Shown here piece after piece: positions 8,504 to 18,015 of a stretch of DNA of 64,000 bases. The DNA comes from Diaphorobacter nitroreducens (GTDB taxonomy: Bacteria; Pseudomonadota; Gammaproteobacteria; Burkholderiales; Burkholderiaceae_C): NCBI GenBank assembly GCA_003755025.1, contig RJVL01000003.1, positions 372,001 through 436,000 on the forward strand, read 5' to 3'. The notes under the pieces were generated by a model. It saw only the letters and a list, made by a program, of their open reading frames with translations. It was not told where the DNA came from and made no database searches. The position numbers and the translations under genes are program-made. How positions within the stretch are numbered: position 1 is the first letter of the stretch; each line of letters begins with the position of its first letter.

Positions 8504-9716
8504 GGGCAATCTCGATCGTGCGACGGCGCTCATGCTTGGCGGGGAACTCGAAGGGCGTGCTGGAGGCGCCCACTTCGGCATCGGTGAGGTAGCAGCCGGG
8601 GTCTTCGAACCAGGGGTTGCCCGTGAGCTGCTGTGCGCGCACGCGGGTGTTGCCATTGCAGATCGAGAGGTATTGGCAACCGGCGCAGCGGCCCTGGACA
8701 GGGCGCGGGTGCTGCTTGAGCCCCGCCATGAGCGGGTCGCTGGTGTCGTTCCAGATCTGCGAGAAGGGGCGTTCGCGCACGCTGCCCAGGTCGTGGTGCC
8801 ACCACATGGTGTCGGGGTGCACATGGCCCAGGTTGTCGATATTGGCCACCATCTGGCCGCTGGCATTGCCGCCCCAGGCCACCAGGCGCTGGCGCAAGGC
8901 GTCTTCCCATTGCGGCAGGTGCTCGCGCGCCCATTGCAGTAAATAGGGGCCGTCGGCATCGTTGTTGCCGCTCACGTAGTCGTCCAGGCTGCCGGCCTGG
9001 GCGTCGGCCCAGGCGTGGTTGAACAGCAGGTCCATGGCCTGGCGTGTGGCCTGATGGTGCGCGTCCTTGTCGCGGTGGATGTTGCCACGCCCCGCGTAGT
9101 TCAGGTGCGAGAAGTAGAACTTGTTGGCGCCCTCGTCCTTCATGAGCTGCAGCAATGCGGGCAGATCGTGTGCATTCAGCGCTGTCATGGTGAAGCGCAG
9201 GCCCACCTTGACATTGTGCGTGGCCAGGTGGCGGATGGCGGCCAGGCTGCGGTCGAACGCACCGTCCAGACGGCGGAACTTGTCGTGCGTGGGCTTCAGG
9301 CCATCCAGGCTGATGCCCACGTAGTCGAAGCCTGCGCCCGCGATGCGCGCGGCCATGGGCGCGTCGATCAGCGTGCCGTTGGTCGAAAGGCCGGTGTAGA
9401 AGCCCAGGTCACGCGCGCGCGCCGCGATCTCGAAGAGGTCGGGGCGCAGCAGTGGCTCGCCGCCCGAGAGGATGAGCGCAGGCACGCCGAAGGCCTTGAG
9501 GTCGTCCATGACGGTGTATACCTCTTGCAACGACAGCTCTCCAGCGTAGTCGTGGTCGGCCGAGAGCGCGTAGCAGTGCTTGCAGGTGAGGTTGCAGCGC
9601 CGGATCAGGTTCCAGATGACCACGGGGCCGCGCGCGTGCCGTTCGCGCGAAGTGGGGTAGGTTCCGGTGGCTTGGGCCTGGGCGAGTTCACGCAGGTACT
9701 GGCTGATGCGAAACAT
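8496..9716 (-). CDS. nirJ: NirJ, radical SAM enzyme of heme d1 synthesis
   Basis: 406 residues from the ATG at 9716 (MFRISQYLRELAQA). NirJ is a cytoplasmic radical SAM enzyme that replaces propionate side chains with oxo groups on the heme d1 precursor. The [4Fe-4S] motif CNLTCKHC (Cys 41, 45, 48), the SGGEPLLRPDLFE glycine motif and a C-terminal SPASM-like cysteine cluster (GRCAGCQYLSIC with further Cys near the end) are present. The start is two bases from the nirH stop and the end overlaps nirN by eight bases. Confidence 0.96.
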   Translation of the reverse strand: MFRISQYLRELAQAQATGTYPTSRERHARGPVVIWNLIRRCNLTCKHCYALSADHDYAGELSLQEVYTVMDDLKAFGVPALILSGGEPLLRPDLFEIAARARDLGFYTGLSTNGTLIDAPMAARIAGAGFDYVGISLDGLKPTHDKFRRLDGAFDRSLAAIRHLATHNVKVGLRFTMTALNAHDLPALLQLMKDEGANKFYFSHLNYAGRGNIHRDKDAHHQATRQAMDLLFNHAWADAQAGSLDDYVSGNNDADGPYLLQWAREHLPQWEDALRQRLVAWGGNASGQMVANIDNLGHVHPDTMWWHHDLGSVRERPFSQIWNDTSDPLMAGLKQHPRPVQGRCAGCQYLSICNGNTRVRAQQLTGNPWFEDPGCYLTDAEVGASSTPFEFPAKHERRRTIEIAHA

Positions 9717-9718
9717 GG

Positions 9719-10201
9719 TCAGTCTTCCTTGAGGCGCAGGCCGGTCTTCTTGAGGATGGCCGTGGAATACAGGATGTCGTGGGCGCGGCAGGCATCGCCC
9801 AGCAGGCCGGCAATCTGCTCGGCCTGTTGCTCGACATGCGCGCGGCTGGGGCCATGCAGCATGGCAAACAGGTTGTAGGGCCAGTGGGGCAGGTGGCGCG
9901 GGCGGCGGTAGCAGTGGCTCACGCCCGGCAGCGCGGCGACTTGGCGGCCCAGCGCGGCGACCTGGGTATCGTCCACGTCCCACACGCTCATGCCGTTGGC
10001 CGTGTAGCCCAGGCGGTAATGGTTGGGCACCGCGCCGATGCGGCGCACCAGGCCCTCGTCGATCATCCGGGCCAGGCGCTCGCGCACCTGCTCGCCGGGC
10101 ACGCCCAGCATGGCGCCCACGGCTTCGTAGGGGCGCGCCACCAGCGGCAGCCCGCCCTGCGTGGCGGCGATCAGCGCACGGTCGAAGGCATCAAGCGCCA
10201 T
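9719..10201 (-). CDS. nirH: NirH, siroheme decarboxylase subunit (Lrp/AsnC-like fold)
   Basis: 160 residues. NirD, L, G and H form the decarboxylase that converts siroheme to didecarboxysiroheme in heme d1 synthesis; they share the AsnC/Lrp fold but are enzymes. Seen are ARPYEAVGAMLGV, GLVRRIGAVPNHYRLGYTANGMSVWDV, PYNLFAMLHG and the end TAILKKTGLRL, which mark the L/H type (the RLGYTAN motif). The start overlaps the nirG stop by 11 bases. The G versus H naming follows gene order in the Pseudomonas nir cluster, so the letter is less certain than the function. Confidence 0.88.
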   Translation of the reverse strand: MALDAFDRALIAATQGGLPLVARPYEAVGAMLGVPGEQVRERLARMIDEGLVRRIGAVPNHYRLGYTANGMSVWDVDDTQVAALGRQVAALPGVSHCYRRPRHLPHWPYNLFAMLHGPSRAHVEQQAEQIAGLLGDACRAHDILYSTAILKKTGLRLKED

Positions 10202-10673
10202 GGTTTTCTCCGGTGGACTGCGCCGGCAGGGGCGGCAGGCGCAACTCCACGAAATACTCTTCTTCCTTGGGAAAGGCGTAGACCGGCAGGCCAGTCGCGG
10301 CTTCGATGCGTGCCAGGGTCTCGCGCGCCAGCGCGGGGGACTCGGCCGCCACCACGAACCACATGTTCAGCGCATGCTCGCGGCGGTAGTTGTGCGCCAC
10401 CTCGGTGAAGGCATTGACGGCAGCGCACACGGCGTCAAAACGATCCTCGGGCACAGCCATGGCCGCGAGGACGAATTGGCCGCCTGCGCGTTCGATCTGG
10501 AACAGCGGGCCGAAGCGCGTGAGCACCCCCTGGGCGAGCAGGCGGTGCAGGCGTTCGATGACCTGCTCCTCGGTCCAGCCGATGTCGGCGGCGACGGCGG
10601 CGAAAGGGTGGTCCACCAGCGGAAAGCCGCCGTGCAGGTGGTCGATCAGCCGAGCGTCTTCAGGGGAGAGCAT
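10191..10673 (-). CDS. nirG: NirG, siroheme decarboxylase subunit (Lrp/AsnC-like fold)
   Basis: 160 residues from the ATG at 10673 (MLSPEDARLIDHLHGGFPL), which overlaps the end of the fused nirDL by 14 bases. It carries the D/G-type motifs VDHPFAAVAADIGW, GVLTRFGPLF, NYRREHALNMWFVVA and the end TGLPVYAFPKEEEYFVELRL. It should act with NirH and NirDL to decarboxylate siroheme in the cytoplasm. Upstream codons in the same frame lie inside nirDL and encode nothing conserved, which supports the internal start. Confidence 0.88.
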   Translation of the reverse strand: MLSPEDARLIDHLHGGFPLVDHPFAAVAADIGWTEEQVIERLHRLLAQGVLTRFGPLFQIERAGGQFVLAAMAVPEDRFDAVCAAVNAFTEVAHNYRREHALNMWFVVAAESPALARETLARIEAATGLPVYAFPKEEEYFVELRLPPLPAQSTGENHGA

Positions 10674-11706
10674 CGACGGCCTCCTGCATGGGTTCGGGAA
10701 TGGCATGGGGCGCATGGTGGGCAAACCGCCGCGCACCCGTCTGTTTGAAGCGCCGTAACGAAAACAGCACGGCGCTGGGGCAAGTGGCCAGGCCCGCCTG
10801 GGCCACGGCCTGCGCCAGCTGGGTATGCACCGCTGCGCGGTCGCGCCCATGCACCATGCAGTACAGGTTGTAGCGCCAGTCTGGCGTGCGCGCACGGCGG
10901 TACGCCAGCGTTACGCCGTGCGCATGGGCCAGGGCCATGCCGTGGGTGTCCACGTGGTCGTCCGGCACGTCGAACACGGCCATGGCATTCGCTGTGTAGC
11001 CCAGTTCATGGTGACGCACCACCACGCCGAAGCGGCTGAGCAGCCCTTCGTCCTGCCAGCGGGCAATGGTGGCCAGCACGGCGGGCGTGCTGCTGTGGAG
11101 CTGGTCGGCCCATACGTCATAGGGCCGCTCGGTCAGCGGCAGGCCCTGCTCGGCCAGCGCGGCCAGGGGCCAGTCTTCGGGTGCCAGGGGGGTGCGTGCG
11201 CGGCCCGTGGGGCCCGTGGTGCCGACACCGTCCCCCACACCTGCGGAAGTCCTCTCCAGGTCGAAGGCGGTGTCGATGCGGTAGGGGCGCAGCATGGGCA
11301 GGCGCTGCACGGGCAGGCCGGTGGTGTGCTCGATGGACTGGAGCAGGCGCTCCACCTGGTCCGCGTCATGGCCGGTGGCCACGAACCAGAGGTTGGTGGT
11401 GTGCTCGCGCTCGTAGTTGTGGTTGACGCCCGGGTGGCCCGACACCGTGGCGGCCACGTCGTCGAGCCGCTCGGGGGGCACGGCCATGGCGGCCAGCAGG
11501 GAGGCGCCCCCCGCGCCCGGCGCAAACACTGCGCCGATGCGGCTGAGCGCGCCCGCCTGCCACAACCGTGCGTAGCCGCTGAGCACGGCCTCGGCATCCA
11601 TCCCCAGGCTATGGCCGATGGCCGCGAAGGGTTCGGCGCACAGGGGAAAGCCACGCTGCCAGTGGTTGAGCAGCGCGAGGTGGGTTGCGTTCTGGCTGCT
11701 CGGCAT
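10660..11706 (-). CDS. nirDL: Fused NirD-NirL siroheme decarboxylase
   Basis: 348 residues made of two tandem Lrp/AsnC-like halves. The first (about 1-150) is D/G type: FPLCAEPFAAIG, ALSRIGAVF, NYEREHTTNLWFVATG and TGLPVQRLPMLRPYRID. The second (about 185-335) is L/H type: LPLTERPYDVWADQL, GLLSRFGVVVRHHELGYTANAMAVFDV, YNLYCMVHG. A 30-residue Gly/Thr-rich linker joins them. In Pseudomonas aeruginosa nirD and nirL are separate genes; fusions are known in some other denitrifiers. The start follows the nirF stop by three bases. Confidence 0.93.
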   Translation of the reverse strand: MPSSQNATHLALLNHWQRGFPLCAEPFAAIGHSLGMDAEAVLSGYARLWQAGALSRIGAVFAPGAGGASLLAAMAVPPERLDDVAATVSGHPGVNHNYEREHTTNLWFVATGHDADQVERLLQSIEHTTGLPVQRLPMLRPYRIDTAFDLERTSAGVGDGVGTTGPTGRARTPLAPEDWPLAALAEQGLPLTERPYDVWADQLHSSTPAVLATIARWQDEGLLSRFGVVVRHHELGYTANAMAVFDVPDDHVDTHGMALAHAHGVTLAYRRARTPDWRYNLYCMVHGRDRAAVHTQLAQAVAQAGLATCPSAVLFSLRRFKQTGARRFAHHAPHAIPEPMQEAVDALP

Positions 11707-11709
11707 GGC

Positions 11710-12924
11710 TTAGAACCCCATGCGCTGTGCGCGGGCAGTGAAGAAGATGCCGCTGGGGGCGTCCACGTCCAGCCTGGCTTGGGACTGCAAGGTGTGCGTG
11801 TCGTAGACCTGAACGCGGTTGTCGTCACGGCAGCTGATCCAGACCGATTCGCCGCGCGGCGTGAATTCCATGTGCAGCACGGCCTTGCCGGGCTCCAGCG
11901 TCTGCACCACGCGCTGGCTCGGTGTGTCGATGACCTGCACGCGGTTGTAGTCTGGCACAGAGAAGTTGACCCACACCTGACGTCCGTCGGGCCGCGCCAT
12001 CACGAACACCGGCTGGCCCGCGACCGGAATGCGGCCGACCTCGGCCCAGGTGGCGGTGTCGACAACCAGCACCTCATGGCGGCCAATGGCCGGCAGATAG
12101 GCATGGCCTCCCGCGATGGCCCAGCCGCGCAGATGGGGCATTTTGTACACCGGCAGCGGTTGCTGGCCGCGGCCGTAGCCTGCGAGGATGCGGCGCACGC
12201 GCGGCGGGTTGTCCCAGAGGTCCACCATGGCCAGGCCGTCTTCACCGAACAGGCCGGCGATGTAGTGGCGTCCGTTGGGCGAGACCAGTGCGTCGTAGGG
12301 CTGGCGGCCGATGTTGGGGATAGTGGTGACCTGCGGCTTTCGGGGGTTGGAGCAGTCGGCGATGCAGATGGCGTTCGCGTCGAACAGGCTGTAGATGAAC
12401 CGGCGCTGCGGCAGGTCGGCCAGGCCGACGACGCGCGAGCGTTCGCCACTGGCCGTGTGGGCGGGAAGGTCGGCCAGCAACTCAAGGGTGGCGGCGTCGA
12501 AGACCTTGACGCCGCCGGGCGTGTAGTTCTGCGCCACGACCAGGCTGCCGTCGGCGCTGATGGCGCCACCGATGGAGTTGCCGGCCTGCATCACGCGGCC
12601 CGTGATGTGCTGGGTGAGCAGGTCTACCTGGGTCAGGCCGCCGTCGCGGCCGAAGACGTAGGCAAAGCGCTCGTCACGCGAGAACACCACCGAGGCGTGC
12701 GACAGGTCGCCCAGGCCGGTAACGCGGCCCACGGCTTCGCGCCGGCTGGTGTTGATCAGGGTGAGTGCGCCCTTGGCGCGCTCGATGACCACGCCCAGAT
12801 CGCCCGTGCCCTGCAGCGTGGCTGCAGAAGCGGTGGATGTGGAGGTGGTGGAAGAGGGAGCCGCACAGCCCGTGGCAATCAGGGGTGCACTGGCGGTAAG
12901 GGAGAGCAGGGCACGCCGTTTCAT
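11710..12924 (-). CDS. nirF: NirF, heme d1 biosynthesis propeller protein (lipoprotein)
   Basis: 404 residues from the ATG at 12924, which overlaps the nirC stop (ATGA). The N-terminus MKRRALLSLTASAPLIATGC carries a lipobox with Cys 20 as the predicted lipidated residue, then a Ser/Thr-rich linker. The remainder is a d1-type propeller (LTLINTSRREAVGRVTGLGD, FSRDERFAYVFGRDGG, VYKMPHLRGWAIAGGHAYLPAIGRHEVLVVDT, HMEFTPRGESVWISCRDDNRVQVYD). NirF acts in the periplasm late in heme d1 synthesis and binds d1 precursors; the exact reaction is debated. Confidence 0.94.
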   Translation of the reverse strand: MKRRALLSLTASAPLIATGCAAPSSTTSTSTASAATLQGTGDLGVVIERAKGALTLINTSRREAVGRVTGLGDLSHASVVFSRDERFAYVFGRDGGLTQVDLLTQHITGRVMQAGNSIGGAISADGSLVVAQNYTPGGVKVFDAATLELLADLPAHTASGERSRVVGLADLPQRRFIYSLFDANAICIADCSNPRKPQVTTIPNIGRQPYDALVSPNGRHYIAGLFGEDGLAMVDLWDNPPRVRRILAGYGRGQQPLPVYKMPHLRGWAIAGGHAYLPAIGRHEVLVVDTATWAEVGRIPVAGQPVFVMARPDGRQVWVNFSVPDYNRVQVIDTPSQRVVQTLEPGKAVLHMEFTPRGESVWISCRDDNRVQVYDTHTLQSQARLDVDAPSGIFFTARAQRMGF

Positions 12925-13265
12925 GGGGCGGACCTCCTGTTTTCTTCGGGGAACCCATTGGCCAGCTGTTCGGCGATCCACAGGGCCTCGCTTCCCTGCA
13001 GCATGGCGCTCCAGGGCGGCATGGGTGTACCGGGGATGCCGTGGGTGATGACGGCAGCCAAATACTCGGGCGGCTTGCCGGCCAGGGCCTCGCGGGTGAG
13101 CGCGGGACCCAGGCCGCCCGTCAGGCGCATGCCATGGCACGAACCGCAGTCCTGCCGCACCATGCGCACGAGCTGGGCGGCTCGGTCAGGGTCGGGCGTG
13201 CCCTGTGCGCCGGCCGCAGAAGCGGCCAATGCCAGGGCCAGGGACAGGAACGCGGTGCGTGACAT
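12921..13265 (-). CDS. nirC: NirC, small periplasmic c-type cytochrome
   Basis: 114 residues with a signal peptide (residues 1-20, cut likely after AGA) and one heme c site CGSCH (residues 40-44). Downstream ITHGIPGTPMPPW provides the axial methionine. NirC is encoded in nirS clusters and can pass electrons to NirS, and is proposed to work with NirF in heme d1 maturation. It lies 19 bases after nirS and overlaps nirF by four bases. The protein is as short as expected for NirC. Confidence 0.94.
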   Translation of the reverse strand: MSRTAFLSLALALAASAAGAQGTPDPDRAAQLVRMVRQDCGSCHGMRLTGGLGPALTREALAGKPPEYLAAVITHGIPGTPMPPWSAMLQGSEALWIAEQLANGFPEENRRSAP

Positions 13266-13284
13266 GGCTGGCCTTCGAAGTGCG

Positions 13285-15024
<1,740 letters not shown>

Positions 15025-15139
15025 TCACGGATCAGCGCTTGGGTGGGCCCTGGCGGCTGCCACGGCCACTCTCGCGAGGTCGCTGTCCATCCCCTCTTCA
15101 TGCGAGTGGGAGCATCGTCGCAGCGGGTGTTGCCGCTGT

Positions 15140-15157
15140 CCTTGAACTGGTTCAAGG
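15140..15157. promoter_or_regulatory. Perfect-arm Fnr/Dnr-type palindrome between nirS and nirE
   Basis: CCTTGAAC-TG-GTTCAAGG has eight-base arms that are exact reverse complements; the core TTGAA-N4-TTCAA (15142-15155) keeps the TTGA/TCAA halves of the Fnr/Dnr box. Its centre is 71 bases before the nirE start and 139 before the nirS start. At -41.5 it would give a 30-base nirE leader and an approximately 98-base nirS leader, so it could serve both genes. Confidence 0.6.
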
Positions 15158-15219
15158 ACGCAAACGGTGCAGCCTTTGAACAATGGAGCCACCCCATGAT
15201 CCGCAAAGGAGAGGCCCAT

Positions 15220-16044
15220 ATGAGCTTCATTGAAGATGCGCGCTGGTTCACCGTGGCACCCGCAGCAGGAGAGTCCGGACAGCCCCCGAAGCCTGGACAC
15301 GTGACGCTGGTGGGCGCAGGCCCGGGCGACCCTGAGTTGCTCACGCTGCGCGCCGTCAAGGCCCTGCGCGGCGCGCGCCTGGTGCTCTACGACCACCTGG
15401 TCGGCAAGGAGGTGCTGCGCTACGTGGCCGAGGATGCCGACCTGATCTACGTGGGCAAGCAGTCCTCGCACCACACGCTGCCGCAGGAATCGATCATTGA
15501 CCTCATGGTGCGCCTGGCGCGCAGCGGGCGTAGCCTGGTGCGCCTGAAGGGCGGCGATGGCTTCATCTTCGGCCGTGGCGGCGAAGAGGTGCAGGCGCTG
15601 GCCGAGGCCGGTATCGCGTTCGACGTGGTGCCGGGCATCACGGCCGCGCAGGGTGCGGGCGCCTGCGCCGGCATCCCGCTCACGCACCGTGACCACTCCG
15701 CGACCCTGGTGTTTGCCACCGGCCACCTGCGCGGCGACAACGAAGTGGCGCTGGACTGGGAGGCGCTGGCGCGCCCGCGCCAGACCGTGGTGATCTACAT
15801 GGGAATGGGCACGCTGCCGATCATCTGCCGCGAACTGGTGCGCCACGGCCTGCCGGACAGCACGCCCGCAGCGCTGGTGGAGCAAGCCTCTCTGCCCGGG
15901 CAGCGCTGCATCACCGGCACGCTGCAGGACCTGCCCGCGCTGGCGCAGCAGCACCGCGTGCGTCCCCCTGCGCTCATCATCGTGGGCGACGTGGTGGCGC
16001 TGCAGCCGCAACTCATGCAGGGCATGCTGGCGACGATGGTGTGA
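15220..16044 (+). CDS. nirE: NirE, uroporphyrinogen III C-methyltransferase for heme d1
   Basis: 274 residues from the ATG at 15220, preceded by AAAGGAGAGG at 15205-15214. NirE methylates uroporphyrinogen III at C2 and C7 with S-adenosylmethionine to give precorrin-2, the entry to heme d1. Motifs are VTLVGAGPGDPELLTLRA, LVRLKGGDGFIFGRGGEE, VVPGITAAQGAGACAGIPLTHR and YMGMGTLPIIC. Its place opposite nirS marks it as the dedicated nirE rather than a siroheme cobA. It is divergent from nirS, and rng follows after 76 bases. Confidence 0.94.
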   Translation: MSFIEDARWFTVAPAAGESGQPPKPGHVTLVGAGPGDPELLTLRAVKALRGARLVLYDHLVGKEVLRYVAEDADLIYVGKQSSHHTLPQESIIDLMVRLARSGRSLVRLKGGDGFIFGRGGEEVQALAEAGIAFDVVPGITAAQGAGACAGIPLTHRDHSATLVFATGHLRGDNEVALDWEALARPRQTVVIYMGMGTLPIICRELVRHGLPDSTPAALVEQASLPGQRCITGTLQDLPALAQQHRVRPPALIIVGDVVALQPQLMQGMLATMV

Positions 16045-16120
16045 CGGGCGCCGGCCGCCGGTAGGGCGGCGGGCAGCGCTGGTTCTGAGGCATCATGGGC
16101 GCCTCATCTGGCAAAAGCCC

Positions 16121-17608
16121 ATGCAACAAGACATCCTCATCAACTGGTCGCCGCAGGAAACGCGCGTGGCCGTGGTCGAAAACGGCGCCGTGCAGGAACT
16201 GCACGTGGAGCGCACGCTGGAGCGGGGCCTGGTCGGCAACGTGTACCTGGGCAAGGTCTCGCGCGTGCTGCCGGGCATGCAATCGGCCTTCATCGACATC
16301 GGGCTGGAACGTGCGGCCTTTCTGCATGTGGCGGACGTGTGGCACCGCCAGGAAGGCGGCGAGGCGCCGATGTTCGCGCGCAAGAACGAACCGCCCGTGC
16401 CCATCGAGAAGCAGGTCTTCGAGGGCCAGGCGCTCATGGTGCAGGTCATCAAGGACCCCATCGGCAGCAAGGGCGCACGCCTGTCCACGCAGATCAGCAT
16501 CGCCGGGCGGCTGCTGGTCTTCCTGCCGCAGGACGACCATGTGGGCGTGTCGCAGAAGATTCCCCAGGCCGAGCGCGACGCCTTGCGCACGCGGTTGCAA
16601 AAGCTGGTGGATGACCAGGTATCGGGCAACGGTGGCGGCTTCATTTTGCGCACCAATGGTGAGGACGCCAGCGACGAAGAGCTGGCCGAAGACATCGCCT
16701 ACCTGCGCAAGACCTGGGCAGGCATCCGGCAGGCAGCGCTGACGCATCCGCCCACCTCACTGCTGTACCAGGACCTGAGCCTGCTGCAGCGTGTGCTGCG
16801 CGACCTGGCGGGCGAGCAAACGCAGAGCATCCGCATCGATTCGCGCGAGCAGTTCGTGGCACTGAAGGCGTTCGGCAATGAATTCATGCCTGCGGCCGCC
16901 GCCAAGCTGCAGCTGTACAAGGGCGAGCGCCCCATCTTCGATCTGTATTCCATCGACGAGGAGATCGCCCTGGCGCTGGGCCGGCGCGTGCAGCTCAAGT
17001 CGGGCGGCTACCTCATCGTGGACCAGACCGAGGCGCTGACCACCATCGACGTGAACACCGGCGGCTACGTGGGCGCGCGCAACTTCGACGACACCATCTT
17101 CAAGACCAACCTGGAGGCCGCGGGCGCCATCGCGCGGCAACTGCGCCTGCGCAACCTGGGCGGCATCGTCATTGCCGACTTCATCGACATGCTGCGCGAG
17201 GACCACCAGGCCGCGGTGTTGGCGGAGTTCCGCAAGCAGCTCGCGCGCGACCGGGTCAAGACCATGGTGGGCGGTTTTTCACAGCTGGGCCTGGTGGAGA
17301 TGACGCGCAAGCGCACGCGCGAATCGCTAGCGCACATGCTGTGCGAGCCGTGCCCCACGTGCCAGGGCGCGGGCCAGGTGAAGACCGCGCGCAGTGTGTG
17401 TTACGACATCCTGCGCGAGGTGCTGCGCGAGGCGCGCCAGTTCAATCCGCGCGAGTTCCGCGTGGTGGCGTCCCCGCGCGTGGTGGAGCTGTTCCTGGAC
17501 GAGGAGAGCCAGCACCTGGCGGGCCTGTCGGACTTCATTGGCAAGCCGATCTCCCTGCAGGCCGAAAGCGCCATGGGCCAGGCGCAGTACGACATCGTGC
17601 TGTTGTGA
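16121..17608 (+). CDS. rng: Ribonuclease G
   Basis: 495 residues, near the E. coli length of 489. RNase G is a single-strand endoribonuclease that matures the 5' end of 16S rRNA and degrades mRNAs. An S1 domain spans about residues 38-125 (GNVYLGKVSRVLPGMQSAFIDIGLERAAFLH). The catalytic DNase I-like domain contains TTIDVNTGGYVGAR and IVIADFIDM, and the zinc-link motif CEPCPTCQGAG is present. RNase E's long C-terminal scaffold is absent. rng usually sits next to maf; here 10 kb of nir genes separate them. Confidence 0.96.
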   Translation: MQQDILINWSPQETRVAVVENGAVQELHVERTLERGLVGNVYLGKVSRVLPGMQSAFIDIGLERAAFLHVADVWHRQEGGEAPMFARKNEPPVPIEKQVFEGQALMVQVIKDPIGSKGARLSTQISIAGRLLVFLPQDDHVGVSQKIPQAERDALRTRLQKLVDDQVSGNGGGFILRTNGEDASDEELAEDIAYLRKTWAGIRQAALTHPPTSLLYQDLSLLQRVLRDLAGEQTQSIRIDSREQFVALKAFGNEFMPAAAAKLQLYKGERPIFDLYSIDEEIALALGRRVQLKSGGYLIVDQTEALTTIDVNTGGYVGARNFDDTIFKTNLEAAGAIARQLRLRNLGGIVIADFIDMLREDHQAAVLAEFRKQLARDRVKTMVGGFSQLGLVEMTRKRTRESLAHMLCEPCPTCQGAGQVKTARSVCYDILREVLREARQFNPREFRVVASPRVVELFLDEESQHLAGLSDFIGKPISLQAESAMGQAQYDIVLL

Positions 17609-18013
17609 GTTGAGGTCAAATTGGCCTCTGGCGCTTGTGGGACGGGCGCTAGCAGCTATCAAAAACATACCAACGTCGCGAGCCAGGGTGCGCCACGTCT
17701 GTCGCACGTGACGGTCGGAGACAGAAAAGTCGAGGTGAACGCGGACCCTACTCGTGCGCCGGTGGTCTTCCGGCGGTGGTGGGCGGGCAATGGTGGCATC
17801 CGCCGTACTGCTCCCTGGCTTGCTCGGCTGCGCGGCGCAGTGGCGCGACTTTCCGCGGCACCTGTGTGCCACACGGGGTGTCACAGGTGCAGGCCCGCGC
17901 CATGCGCCACGTCGCTCGCCGTCGATTGCGTGCGCCAGGAGGCAATGCTCCTGGGTGCTACTAAATGATGAGCTGCTAGCGCTTGCTGGATAAGCGCGGG
18001 AGCCTGTTTTGGC
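17609..18013. other. 405-base intergenic region between convergent rng and aminotransferase
   Basis: Two copies of the dispersed repeat bracket this gap in opposite orientation (17615-17667 and 17963-18015). The 295 bases between them are GC-rich and open in several frames, but no frame shows a recognisable motif, a good ribosome site or a coherent protein. I see no gene here. A degraded gene or a unit carried between repeats is possible but unsupported. Confidence 0.5.
17615..17667 (-). repeat. Dispersed ~50-bp palindromic repeat, copy 3
   Basis: Reverse-oriented copy seven bases after the rng stop: GTCAAATTGGCCTCTGGCGC, then GGGCGCTAGCAGCTATCAAA. Its position directly behind rng suggests a 3'-end or terminator-like role. 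Confidence 0.75.
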
Positions 18014-18015
18014 TT
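17963..18015 (+). repeat. Dispersed ~50-bp palindromic repeat, copy 4
   Basis: Forward copy (GAGCTGCTAGCGCTTGCTGG, then ATAAGCGCGGGAGCCTGTTT) ending at the stop codon of the minus-strand aminotransferase. Confidence 0.75.

Noticed and set aside
8504-8959. An extended N-terminus for NirN reaching back into nirJ
   Set aside because: Those codons read nirJ in another frame and carry no conserved sequence; the ATG at 8503 overlapping the nirJ stop is the natural start.
17621-17968. Open frames between rng and the aminotransferase, one resembling a lipoprotein leader (LLPGLLGCAAQW)
   Set aside because: No ribosome site or continuing domain; the frame runs through repeat copies. High GC makes long chance frames common here.
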